Assembly (NCBI GenBank): GCA_038503035.1
Contig: JAVSML010025225.1
Span: 185,503 to 249,502, forward strand
Length of the DNA stretch: 64,000 nt
Reading direction: 5' to 3'
DNA from: Crocodylus rhombifer
Taxonomy: Eukaryota > Chordata > Crocodylia > Crocodylidae
Below the pieces are notes generated by a model, which ran no database searches, had not been told where the DNA came from, and saw only the letters and a list, made by a program, of their open reading frames with translations. Both the position numbers and the translations under genes were made by a program. Shown here in pieces: positions 12,391 through 24,249 of this stretch (the first letter of the stretch is position 1; every line of letters begins with the position of its first letter).

Positions 12391-14559
12391 TTTTGTAAAA
12401 TAAAACATATAGCAACATACACATGTGTGTGTATATATATCGTATTTTTTAAAATTCCAGAGCAGAACACTGTGCTGCGCAGTCCCTCCCCTCTGATGAG
12501 ACGATGAGAAAACAAGCATGTAACTGACATCGTCACGTTGCTTGGTGCATTTCTGGAAGTGAGTTGGACACACTGGTGATGACCGTAGGCAGAACAGATG
12601 CAGAACAGAATAGAATATTAGAATTATCCCTCTAAATATGAATTAATGAAATCAATTGCTGTACAACGAGGCCAGGCTTGCCTAGCGCCAAGAACAGCAT
12701 CAATCCAAACAAGTCAGAATCATTCTTGTTTGCATTTTACATGATGCCATTTTATCCTTCAAAATCTTTAAAAAGGGTTGCTTTTGAAGATGAAGCACTT
12801 GTTTCAGTTCAGCAAAATAATTTATACATCTTAACAGCACAGGCTAAAGAACTTTACTGAACAAACGTGAATGGCTTGCTGCCTTGAGGTCTGATATGGT
12901 TAACACAAAAGATGGGAGGGAGGATGAAGTATATGAAATGCACTTCCATACAGTTATGACTTTGCAGGGCAGCAACAGGCTCCTCTCCTTTTACACACCC
13001 AGCTGCTCCAGAAATACTCACTTGTTGATTTGTTGCGTATGTATGTGATACGCCACCAAAATGCAAAGAAAAATGTAACCCAGGAGCCTGTGCTTGGTAT
13101 CCTGCTGTCAAGTGATCCTTTAGGTTTTCATTTATTATTTCCTTGTTTACAAACTCTTGGCTATCTTTTTCCTGCATTGTTAATGCTGGAGCCTTTACAG
13201 ATTAATAGCATTCTCCCCCTGCCTGTCATACACCTTGTTTCCAAGTATGGTCACTATGAGGGAACTGTCGCTCAGAGCCTTTGTGGAAAATTAATGGCAG
13301 ACAGGAAAGGGCAAAAAAGACAGGACAGATGGCTCTGCCGCCATCAGCAGCCTGATGCTATGAAAGAAGTTCAGTGTCTGTGCAAATGACATTCTGTCCT
13401 GTACACACACTCTCAAGTTGATCTGATTGCCCCATCCGCAGCTGTCTTGCTTATTTTTTTTTTCAGTTTTTCCCCCTAGTTCTTATACTTACCAGATAAG
13501 TCCACTGAAAAAATTTAAGGCGTCAGTTTTTCATCCAGCAGCTGGGTGCCGAGGGTCTGAAATGTTGTTTAATTATAAGCATACCATAATTCTGCTAGAG
13601 GGAGCCGGTGCTGAATAATGTTGCTAATGTGTCTTCTTTACTTGCTGATTAACGTCCAAATCAAATCAGCTGAAACCTGAAGGGTCATAAGTAGACCACT
13701 ACTCATTTGAGTAGTGCCCTCATTGCCTTACTACTCAGTAGAGGAGTAGAGCAGTCTTGTGGTGATGTCATTTCTCATTATTCTTTATGCCTAGTTTCAC
13801 TTTCACCATGAAATACCTTGTGTTATATATAGGGACTAGTTAAGATGCAGTTTACTTTCTCATTATATAAACTGTGCCAAACTTCTCATGTTTGTTTAAT
13901 GCTCATAATCAAGGTGCTGCGCCTTTAAGGCAGGATGTATTTTGAATAGGGTACTAAATCATGATGAGACATCTGACCCTGTGATCAGGGTTTGCAGGGA
14001 GAAAGCTAAACCCTTATACTTTGAAGCAGCAGAACTGTAATCCCTGCGTTCCTTAGTCATGTAGTCACTGTCCCTATAAATGTCATTATAGTGAAAGTCC
14101 TACATCTCTACCTGCATGGTTTACATTATGGTTAGAAAGTAACAATTTGTTTCAGGAGTGAAATCATTGGTCCATTGGTGATATTTTCCTAATTTGATCC
14201 AGGGGGAAGTTTTGTTATTTCTTCCAGAAAACATGATTTTGGAGGCTTAAACTGTAGATTTCCTTATGCTGAAGGCTCAAGTTCCAGAGAAGTGTATTCT
14301 TGGCACTCAAAGTGGTGGGGCAGGATATATAAAAATTGGAGTGGTGCAGTACATTCACACTGGCCATCCTACTTAATTGCACTATAGCCCTTCAATGGGA
14401 GAAATTATGGGAGAATACTGCATATTATCTGGTATAAACTTTCCTTTTCACTTACTAGGCATGATATAGATCTCCCAAAAAGTGATTCATTTCCATGTCA
14501 GCACATGGTCCTTCCTTTTCCATGTCCGTATGACAAGGTATCTAGCAGAATTCACAGAT
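12391..14559. other. Intergenic DNA with a possible conserved element
   Basis: No gene. The part 13030-13400 is repeat-free and carries homeobox-type TTAATGG/GATTAAT and octamer-like TGCAAATG motifs. It would be my first candidate in this stretch for a conserved enhancer, but conservation cannot be judged here. Confidence 0.3.
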
Positions 14560-14665
14560 TTGTTGAAATCTGACAGATCTCATCATGAGCACTTCTGCTA
14601 TGGCCTCAAACTTGCAACTGCTGGGCTGTTAACCATGCACCTTAGCAGCTACACCACCCCATCCT
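14560..14665 (-). mobile_element. tRNA-derived SINE head (candidate)
   Basis: Read on the minus strand, GGTGGTGTAGCTGCTAAGGT runs to AGTTTGAGGCC and resembles a degraded tRNA gene. The A-box-like TAGCTGCTAAGGTG and B-box-like AGTTTGAGGCC are about 30 bp apart. No tRNA fold is complete, so it is more likely a SINE head than a functional tRNA. Confidence 0.38.
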
Positions 14666-17600
14666 CCGCTACATGTATGACATAAAATGATGAATGAGAA
14701 GCTAGGTGTCTGTAATCATCTTTGCATGGGAACATGTACCTGGAGACTAAAGTCTGAGAACACCTCATGCATACCACTCACATACCTCAGCTTTAGTTTC
14801 ACACTCCAAAAGCTTTATGAAAGCCCCAAACTGTACCTAAACCATGTTAAATGGCTCTATGTTCTCCTCTGTTTACAGCAATAATTATCTGTTATGTCTT
14901 CAGCTTATGACTAGGAGGGTATCCCTATTCAACAGTTTAGGGATAACAGGTTGTTTAATGTGCAGAGTCTAAGAAGTTATTTCTAGGCTGCAAGCCTGAG
15001 GCAAGTGCATTTTCCCAGTTAAAGTAGAAGGGAAAAGGAACATTTCCAGGAGTGACCCCATGAATAGGGGGAGAGGGGTAAGCACTATGGCAAGGATTAA
15101 GCATTGACGGTGGCCCTCCATGTAAGCTACTTGGAAGATGAACACATCATTAGGACCTTGGTTTTATAATACAACAGTGGTAAGCCACTTTTTGGAGTTT
15201 CCTACTACTATGAGACCAATAAACCACATCTTTTCTCACCAGAGAAGTTGCAGGTTCTGATGAAGACTGTCCAAATAAATGTTGGTTTTACTCAAATCTC
15301 AAATGCCTGAGATGAGCAATTTCATTGGTCAGCAGCAGGTTTGAGGATAAGCAGGAAGTTGAAAGTCATGTTACAGTAACAATGGCATCATTTCTGTCCC
15401 ATTAGCTACTTGTCATGACAACATCTCACTTGTCCATCTGGGGAGAAATCGAAGGGCAGCAGATACCCAAATCTGCCAGCTAGCACCCAAGTGTCCCATG
15501 ACAGCAGGCAAAAGAACACAGACCCTTCTGGTGCGCTCAGTGACTGTTGTGTCCTGTGTACCCAGATGCTGGGTGGAGGAAAAGAGTGTTTCCCTTTGTT
15601 TTCCATCCTCTTATTCTCCCAAATCCATAGCTGGAAGTGAAAATAGCTGGAACCAGGGAATGGTTGTGTGCAGGAAACATGTGGCATTGGTAACTCCGTA
15701 GGCACAGTGAATAAAACAGTGAATAAACAAAGGATTCTTATTTCCCATTGGAAAAGTTTGGATGTGTGAGGTCGTTGGGCTAGTTTTGTCTGTTTGGATG
15801 CATCGAGTGCCTGGCTTTGTGGATGGGCTTGGAAATGCTCAGGCACTGAAACTGAGCCATTAACCTGTGGGATGGTCAGACTAAAAGGAGAACAAGTACC
15901 TCCTGGAAACATCTGAACCTACAAAGGCATAGGTTCTGACTGGGTCTTCTGCCCAGTGCAGCTAATTCAGTGGGAGAGGGGTCCAGATGGAAAAGGAAAT
16001 ACAAAAAGAAATTAGGACTGTGAGCGAGTTCAGGATATAGTAGCACAGCCTGCACTTTGTGATGGCTAGGGCAGAGATTTTACATCCCTTGATGCTACAA
16101 ATGTTTTCCTAAATGAAGCTCTCAATAAAGCTTATTTATATTGGGTCCCATTTCTGGGGAAACTAACCTCTTTATTTCCTTCATCACCAGTGGGGATCCA
16201 GTCTTGAAACAGAAAGACCCTTTCTTTTCACCAATGGGATTTTTAAGATCTAGAAAAAATAGCATTATACCACACCTCTTCCTTATTCACCAAGGTAGAG
16301 TTTGCAAAGTGTAATGAAGTTTCTACTCATGACTATTAGTCAAATCGCAATCAAGATTGTACTTTGGCGAGAAATTAAGTGGAATGCAGAAATGAAATTT
16401 TGGCACTGGCACTTCTAGAGATAACAGGAGATGTAACAGCTTTGCAGTGTCACACTAAAGAGGATGTCTCTGCAGTGCAGCTAGGAGGTATATCATCAAT
16501 ATTTTCAGGCAGACTTGTCCCATCAGACAAGCAAAGCATACTTTCCCAGTCATCTGCTGGCATAGGAGATGAAGTATGTAATTGGTGGAAAAGATGAGGG
16601 GCAGGGTCAGTAGGATTTAAAATCTCTTTCTCACTTTTCCCTCCATTAGGAAAGGACAATGTCGTGGGAGAGGCTAGATTCATTATGATGCTGCTAACGG
16701 CAGATTTATGGTAATGGAAAAATGCAAAGTGAGCATATTTGCAACACTTCATTAGTGGGTAAATCCATGGTACGAAGAGAGAAAAGGTGGAAATCAAGGC
16801 TAGTAGAAGTTCCCATTCTACACGTGTGTGGACCCTGTGGGTTCACAAGGGTCACTTGGCCACTATCACCCCTTAATATTTGATCTGGCTCTCAAAATTT
16901 TGGCAATGGCTATTAGTCCATACCCAGGTCCAAAAACAAGAAGCTTCAATAATGTCAGCCAAAAGAGATATATGAGCAGCTTCTGTATATAGATGACATT
17001 TGTTACTAATATGGATCTGAAGATACATAGTTGTGCAGAACCAAAGTCAGGCCATGGGGCCTTCATGTCTGCAAGGGCTCAGTGACAATTTTGCTGCACC
17101 AAACCAATTAAGTATTTTCAAACTTTTTCAAAAGGCACAAGTCAGTCTCAATCAGGCTTTTCATATAGAAACTTAAAGCAAAAGAATAAAATCATGATAG
17201 CTTCTGCAGTTAGCAATCCAAAAGGTGGGGAAGTTATAGAGTAGCAGGAACAGCCACAATTCACCTAGGAATAACAGATGACGGATGGAGAGTTCCCCCC
17301 ACCGCCAGGAAAGCAAGAATTTAAAACAAAAAGAAAATAGCATGTAAAGGAACTACACAAATGGCCTCTCTTTAAGTATAAGGTCTATGAATTTCAAAAT
17401 AGATTTAGCAGTTGAGTTCAAGTGTGCACTGAAATGTCTATTTTAATTTTTTTATTTCCGTCATGCTTATCCTTATCCATACCCCTACCTTTGTGTGGAA
17501 GTTCCCCGCTGTCTTCTTCGAGTAGCATCTGTTGGTGCCCCACAAGTTCCAGAGTCCCAACAAGACTGTACTCAGTGAAAGGGCTGTCATTTGAGAAAAC

Positions 17601-17805
17601 CTACAGCTGATAAGATCCTAGTAACTGAGTGTGAGAAGTAATGAGAAGAATAGAAAAAGCAAAGGTAGCTTTTAAAGCAGTCCTTCACCTCCAAACATAC
17701 TGCAATTCATTTTACTCCAAACCTTAACCATAGCATTGCTTCGTTTGCTGTTTGGGTTATATTGGTTCACCAAGCTGTAACTGATACAAGTTGAATGCTG
17801 CAGAT
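14666..17805. other. Unannotated intergenic DNA
   Basis: About 3 kb without a gene I recognise. The longest ORF, 168 codons on the minus strand (15406-15912), has no domain or homologue I know. Confidence 0.35.
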
Positions 17806-18160
17806 ACATACAGACAGACAGACATACGCACACCCACACATATACAAATGTGTACAGACTCATCTGTACCTGCATACATATACATAAACATACATATATG
17901 AGTATGTATCAACATATATGTTGTTGTTAAGGTTATACACACTATATTCAACAAGTTGTCTGTTATATAAGTATTCAACATATATAGATATAGATATATA
18001 GATATAACAAGTGCATGTACACATAGACTTAAATATACATCTGCAGTATTTAACTTGTGGCTAAGGCTAAATGAAACACGTGTGAACATGTGTGTGTATA
18101 TGTATGTGTGTGTGCATGCGTGCAAGCTTGGGCACACGTGTATGTATGTATAGGTACATA
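17806..18160. repeat. Microsatellite cluster (CAGA, TATAGA, TG)
   Basis: Contains (CAGA)n at about 17808-17823, (ATAGAT)n at about 17980-18007 and interrupted TG/TATG stretches at 18083-18160. Confidence 0.8.
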
Positions 18161-18204
18161 TTGTCTGCTATTTATTTAGTGTATGTCCTTTTAACTACAC
18201 ATAC

Positions 18205-18560
18205 TCTACTTTGTGCCCTGAGAAGACCACTTAGAAACCTCAGCTGGTGCAAAATGCCACAGGCAATTTTTGTCATGATGAAAATGAAGGTCTTGATTTT
18301 AACCCATAAAGCCCTAAGTAGTTTGCCTGCTGTCTTCCTTAGAGAACATCTCTCTCCCTATGTTAGTAAGAGAGATTGCATGAGAGTTTAGGTCAAAACA
18401 GCTTCCTTAATTAACTGAGGAAGGATTGATAACAGGGTTCTTTCAATGAGTAGCCATCAGATCTGGGACTCAGCCTCTTCCTTCATCTGAGAGCGCCAAA
18501 AGTTAGTGACCTAAGCAGATGCTCTACATTCTCTCTCTTCTCATTGACTTTTCCTGAAGA
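18205..18560 (+). mobile_element. L2/Rex-like LINE C-terminal remnant
   Basis: A frame reads KVLILTHKALSSLPAVFLRE then HLSPYVSKRD, like the 'ALHGLAPxYLxxLLxPYxPxRxLRS' region of L2/Rex-type LINEs. Downstream 'SSHQIWDSASSFI' parallels 'AAPxLWNSLP'. Stops interrupt it. It is a different LINE lineage from the CR1 copies. Confidence 0.5.
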
Positions 18561-19887
18561 GTGGAGGTGAGTGAGTGATAATTAAGTGAAGGGCAAGAGC
18601 ATGGGTTGCCAAATGAGAAGTGGAGTGACTGCAAAAGATGAGGTCTATCTTGGGCAGGACCACACCCTGGGAAATCCTAGTTTATGGCTCAGTAGCCTAG
18701 GTATATTCATCAGAAAGTCTGTGCCTGTATTGGTTAGCGAATCTGTTACAGATAAGCTTAGACTATGGACTTTGGAGCTTGTAAACTGCAAAGGAGTCTT
18801 GGCTTTGACAAGTCTACTGCAGCAGGGAGGCTGTTCAGAAGTTTTACCTCCAGTAAGTGTGCCTGGTCCTGTGAATGTATCTCTTGTTGTTCACGAGTTG
18901 GTATCTAACCAATCCTTCAGATTTTATAAATCCTGCAGGCATACAGGGATCTGCATGGGTTGGGTCCAGATCTGACAGAGAAGCAAGGCTCTCACCCTAG
19001 TGACTCTCCCCAGGCCTGTGGATTTGGATGCTATGCAAGCTACCTAAACTCAAAGGCCAAATTCGCCACTGTGTGCTGGCTCCACTCAGGTGCAAGGGAG
19101 TGAGCAAGAACTGGACAAAACAGTTTAGGCTAGTCTTGACCCTGAGATTAGTTAAAGCAGCCCAGGAGCTGCCCTAATTCTTGCCATGGTTATAAACACA
19201 TATGCCAATCTCCAATGCAGCAGATTTCTGCCAATTTCCTTCCTCAGTCTGCCCTCTTCCCTGACAAGCTCCTAGGAGACAGGCATGCTGTTAGCACAAA
19301 AAGATTTCTTTATTGGTTTTAAACCAAAGGGAAGTTTCCCGTTGGCCATTTACTGCCAGAATCCTTCTTTCCTCCGTCTGCATGTCATAACCATGACCAA
19401 GATTTAAAAAGAGCCTAACCCAGTGAATCTTCTGCTTTCACCAAGAATTATAAACCTCTCCCAACCCTGCTCTGATAATTTTCACAAATTTGAAATCCAC
19501 AACAAAATGCTGTAAAAATTAATCCTCTGGTACTTCCAAAAACAGAGAAAAGCATGAATTGTGAGGGAAGACACCAAAAAAAAATACAAACCCCACTTAA
19601 CCTGGAGTGCCCAACTAAGCCATTTTGGTATTAAGATAAGACAGAAAAATATTAAAGAAGTTAAATGCCTCTGATTTTTTTCTTCATGTTCATATCTCAG
19701 ATGCCAGCATCCATGTTCAAGGTCACTGCTGTAAATGGAGAATAATTTCACTGCTTCCAGGTTGGTAACCCTGGGTCTCACTAATGTTAAAAAAAAATGG
19801 TCAAAATAGCCAATATTTTTAAACTCCTTGGCAGACAATTAAACATGAGACATTTCAGTCAGAATGGTTGGGTTTTCAAGAGGTTAG
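18561..19887. other. Unannotated intergenic DNA
   Basis: Contains a 129-codon ORF (18586-18975, +) with no recognisable domain and no exon signals. Otherwise nothing seen. Confidence 0.35.
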
Positions 19888-20186
19888 CAGTGTTTCTCAA
19901 CCCATGGGTCATGACCCAAACGTGGGTCACAAGAATATATGAAAGGGTCACAAACAAACTTTAAAAATGGATTCTCATTGAAAGGAGGAAAATGTGGGAA
20001 ACCGTGGCTTTTCCTTTGCAGGCTGGCAGAGTTCCCATCTGCAAGGGGCGCAACCCTGCCCCACACCAGCCCCCTGCCACACATGGTGGGGGTCCGGGGC
20101 CTGAGGGCAGGGGGCAGCGGGTCGGGAGTGAGGGGCACTGGGTTGGAACTGGCCATCAATGTTTACAAATGGGTCCCGGTACAAAA
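19888..20186 (+). mobile_element. Charlie-like hAT MITE, right end missing
   Basis: Starts CAGTGTTTCTCAACCCATGG followed by GTCATGACCC and repeated GGGTCAC, a well-known type of Charlie hAT left end. 'aaatgggtcccggtacaaaa' at 20167-20186 resembles the subterminal right part, but the terminal inverted repeat is absent. Confidence 0.7.
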
Positions 20187-21597
20187 CCCACCCTGGGCTA
20201 GAGGAACCCAAACCATGTTTATTACAGAAGCTATTCACCATGACTGAAAGTCTTATGCAAAAGTAGCCAAGTTTTGTAACTGGAACTCCTGGACTCCTTT
20301 AAAAGTATATTTTGCCAGCTCTACTTTCAAAGTCTTGATCTTGAAATGATTTCCTTTCAGTCAGATTGGAATTGTGTATCAGCCTGAAGGAAGGTGATTC
20401 ATGGAATAAGTAATCATAGTTTTGCAGTCACTCTGAAAAAGAAGGTACAGTGATCTCTAATGCAAGCAGGAAGTTCATGAAAATGTTTGGGTGTCTCTAG
20501 AAAAAAAAGGACAGCATAGACAGGGCTCCTGCACTGCACGAACAAAATGCATGATGGAACACTTTAGATCTGTTGCAAAAAGAGCCCTCTGTAGTAAGGT
20601 AGGTGGAAACTTGATTTGGCTGTAATGCTTCAGCTCATTACCATTATTATTTAGTTTTTATATTTCAATAGGCTCTGCTACCTGGGCCTGCTTAGATTAA
20701 AAGCAAGAAATTTGGAGATCTGATGACAATATAGTAATCTCTTAAATTACTTACATACTTGATTGACACATGGCACCTTAATTGCATATCTTGTCTTGCT
20801 ACTGTTTTGTTGCTATTTTGTTGCTGTTCCTTATTATTTAAAAGATTTCATTTACATAAAAGTTCAAATATGTTGTTGATGTTGCCATTTTCTCTTTTTC
20901 TTTTTTGTTTAGAAAGCAAGTAGGGTTTTTTTGGTCTGAAAAGTTAAAAATGGCCATATTATGCATTTTAAATGAAAAATTTTGATTTTTCATTTTGAAA
21001 ACTTTGCTTTAATGTTTCCTTTAAATACATTTTTAAATTTTTTGTATGTTCCAAATTCAAAATGAAGCATTCCGACTTTTTAAAAAATAAACTGTTAAAT
21101 CAGGCCAAAATTAGATTTTTTTAAAATCATAACATCACTGAATTTGTTGAGTGTTTTGGAAATGCTGAAATTGCAATGAATCAAATTCCATTTTTCAATC
21201 AGCTTCACTCACTGCAACATCCATTATTCTGCTACAGTGATAATCAGGCTGTTAAGGTCAATCAAAAATATAAATACCTTTCAGTCCTAGTGAAACAAAT
21301 ATAAATATAAATGAAACAAATATGTTTGAGCTTATGATTTCAAAAGATGTTTGATCTGGACTCTTCCATAACAAAATCCAACTCCAGTAGTTACTTCTAA
21401 GGAAGGGTAAGAAACCCAGATACAGCATGTGGAGCTGCTGGGACAAAAAATGCATTGAATATTTACATGGTAATGCCATTAATTTTCCACAATGCCCAGG
21501 AGTCGCAACAGATGGAGCCCTGAAGTCTTCCAGTTCTGCATCCCATCTCTGAAGGTGCTGTTTCAGACTTATCAGCTCAACTGGCTAAGTGGGATAC
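20187..21597. other. Unannotated, strongly A+T-rich DNA
   Basis: Long T- and A-runs, especially 20880-21130. No gene recognised. Confidence 0.35.
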
Positions 21598-22432
21598 AAG
21601 GGCTAGGGACAGAGATTCAAAAAGCCTGATCCTGAATTGATTCAATCTTTGCAGGTTAGTTTAACCCAGCTAGGCTAAATCAGTTTGTAATCAGACAGAT
21701 ATCCCAGACACACAGGCACATGGCTGCAGTGGCTTAGGCCAGAAGCCGGGGGGTGCTAGACCAGCCCTCCCTTCATTTCTACAATGCTGAGCTGAGAGGA
21801 GAGGGGGAGGGTATGGCCAGGCCCTGGCAGGATAGTGCAATGAGGGAGGGTTCCCCCACATCCTGAGCAGCCCAGCAGGAAATATTATCACCCCTAACTC
21901 AGTGTTTATCAGTCCATTAAGAAAACAACAGAGGGACATTTCCAGCTACCTGTTGATTCTGCCTTTGTCCCATGTGCCACAGCTCAGAGGTAGCCAGCAT
22001 GTGGTCTGCTAGCTAATACTGAGAGGTATCTGTGAGGGATGTGGGAATGCCTGCTTAGCAGAGGGTGGGGAGGGGAGAGGTGGAGCAGAAGCCAAGCAGA
22101 CGCCTACAGAGACTACCAGAGCTGCAGCCAGGGAGCAAAGGGGAGGGGTCAGTCCTGCTGTGGAGCAGAGAGCCCCACCCAACCCAGAGAGCATGCCAGG
22201 ATGCTGGGGGGGGGGGGTCTGATTTAATTGAAACCAGCAAGGAGTCTGGGACAGACATTGTATAAACTGGTTTGAGTCAAATCAGTTAAGTCTGATACTA
22301 TATTCAACCAGGCTTATCTCAAACCAGTTTCAGCCATTTTAAAACTGGTTTATGTGCACTGAACAGCTGTTATAGGTTTGAACCCGTTTGTGATCACTTA
22401 AACCAATTTATGTGTAATGTCTGTCCCTGGTC
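21598..22432. mobile_element. Terminal-inverted-repeat element 'D' (non-autonomous)
   Basis: The left end CTAGGGACAGAGATTC and right end 'gtaatgtctgtccctgg' are imperfect reverse complements. 'AAACCAGTTT'/'AAACTGGTTT' pieces recur near the right end. The right end matches that of element C. The interior is G+C-rich (a G9 run at about 22206-22216) and lacks a transposase. Confidence 0.5.
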
Positions 22433-22735
22433 AAGATGCCCTTTCTAATGTATGCAGTAATGGCTCCCAGCTTTGCCCTATGCTGCTATCATTTCCCCAT
22501 ATGTTCCACTCCTCTGAAAACCTCCCTCTCCTGAAAAAAGAGTATGCAAAGTGCTCTACTCCATTATACCTTACACAGACCCTGAGGCAAGAGGTGCAGG
22601 TGAGATATTACACATATACACACTCATGTTTATGAGATATGCTTTAAGCAGTTTGCTTTAGCCATAGACTGTAAAGGTACTCTACAATGACATATGAAAA
22701 TGATTTTTAAAAAATCTGCCCAACTACTAGGTGGT

Positions 22736-22870
22736 AAGGCTGTGTGAAATTTTGTCGCCCATTTTGTTTCGATGCTGTTTCGAGCCATTTTGACCTCAAA
22801 ACAGTAAAGTCAAAATGAAACAGGGAGGCTCAAAACAGGGCCAAAATGAAATAGGGCCAGTCAAAACGTT
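22736..22870. repeat. hAT left subterminal region rich in TTTCGA/AAAATG motifs
   Basis: The first 135 bp repeat short motifs (CATTTTG, GTTTCGA, CAAAATGAAA). Similar motifs (CAAAATGAAACACTG, AAACGGGCAAAACGG) occur in the last 150 bp at 28025-28170. These are probably transposase-binding subterminal repeats. Confidence 0.5.
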
Positions 22871-23035
22871 TTGAAAAGTTCAAGAAGTTTCGAATTTCAA
22901 CAATGAAGCTGGGCTTACCTTTAATGGCTTCCCTGCAGGGAAACAGAAAGTAAAGGAAGGGGAGGGAGGGAAAGGAAGGGGGAAGGTAGGGGTGGGGAAG
23001 GAGTACTGTCATTATTGACATATATAACTGGCCAA

Positions 23036-23073
23036 TGACTGTCGCCCTTCTCTGAGGTCCCTTCCAACCTCAG
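23036..23073 (+). mobile_element. Short CR1 tail fragment
   Basis: 'tctgaggtcccttccaacct' matches a CR1 3' end in sense orientation. Small and diverged. Confidence 0.4.
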
Positions 23074-23218
23074 TGCTCTGGGGGAGGGACAGAAAAACTT
23101 CATAAAAGGCAGCATTTTTTGAACTGCCCTGCTTTCTGCTTTGGGGTCACTTAGTGAGCTGACTGGTCTAGCAGGTCACTGTCAGACCACTACGGCTAGG
23201 AGCACTGATTTTCTAAAG

Positions 23219-23400
23219 CAGGGGTTGGCAACCCCTGGCACATGTGCCATTAGTGGTACAGGAGACATTTTTCCTGGCACGCCAGGAGGCATGCAAAGAA
23301 ACTTGTGTTTTTTTAAAGTTGTTGCTTCGGGCTCTCCTGTGCAGCCACAAGTCCCAGTGCCATGGCAGGCCCCAGGGCAGGGCCATAAGAATGCAGGCAT
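23219..23400 (+). mobile_element. Charlie-like hAT end (left terminus only)
   Basis: CAGGGGTTGGCAACCCCTGG at 23219 followed by 'cacatgtgcc' is a typical Charlie-type hAT terminus. No matching right end or 8-bp duplication (TTCTAAAG would be expected) was found nearby. The right limit given is arbitrary. Confidence 0.55.
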
Positions 23401-24249
23401 GGACACTGTCTGTACTCTACTGCCCCTGCTCCTTGCCCCTTGCCCCTTGCTCCCAGCTGCACCCTCCTGCCCAGCTGGCCCCTGGAGGGAGCTGCCCAGA
23501 CAGGCAGATGACCTGGCCCACCCTGGGCAGCACTGAGGTGCCAAGTGCTGGGGCTGGGTGGTCTGGACAGGGTCTGGGCAGTGTGCGAGGCGGCGCCATG
23601 GGTAAGCCAGCCCAGTTGGGCCCTTAGGAAGGTGGGGGCTGGGCGGGAAGTGAGGGCTTCCCTGGGATTCTGTGGGCTCGAGCTGTGGTGGCTGGGCAGG
23701 TGGGGGTGCCCAGTGGCACCTTTGGTGGGGCCTGGCCCTTCCAGCACAGCTCCTTAGGCCACGTAGGGATGCTGCCTGGCTGGGGCAGGACGTCAGGCTC
23801 AGGGGGCTTCCCTCTCTGGGACTGGCCTCCCTGCATGCTGAGCATAGTGCAGGCAGGGCAGAGCCATCCCCAGTGCAGGGGCCTGGCCATGGGAGCCCCC
23901 TGGAGCCTGGGAACAGCCACCGTGGCAGCCTCCCCCGGTTCCAGTCTTGCCCACCCGCAGCTCCCCTCAAGGGACTGCATCCTGTCCACCTGTAGCAGCC
24001 ATAACCCCCCCACCTCTTCCATGATGGGGAGGGACAACCAGCAGCACCAGCACAGCAGCCTACTCCACCCCTTTGTCATTTCCCATGCTAAGCCTTCCAG
24101 TGCCAGAAAAAGAACTGGTGCTGGTGTTGGATCTGGATCTGAGTGCCCTAGCAAAGGAAATTATGGGGAAGGAGGGCGAATCAGCTGAGTTTGTGCTCAA
24201 CACCCCTCAAGTTTCCCTTTGAGCCAGGTCTCCTTCCCCAGAAGGCAGT

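Noticed and set aside
14601..14660. Functional tRNA gene on the minus strand
   Set aside because: Acceptor stem and anticodon arm cannot be completed; kept only as a possible SINE head.
15406..15912. 168-codon minus-strand ORF
   Set aside because: No domain, no splice or promoter context and no recognisable homologue; length is within chance for a 64-kb window.
18586..18975. 129-codon plus-strand ORF
   Set aside because: No recognisable motif and nothing in its surroundings supports a gene.
23182..23970. 262-codon minus-strand ORF
   Set aside because: Lies inside the G+C-rich interior of the hAT element, overlaps several other long ORFs and has Pro/Gly-rich composition without a known domain.
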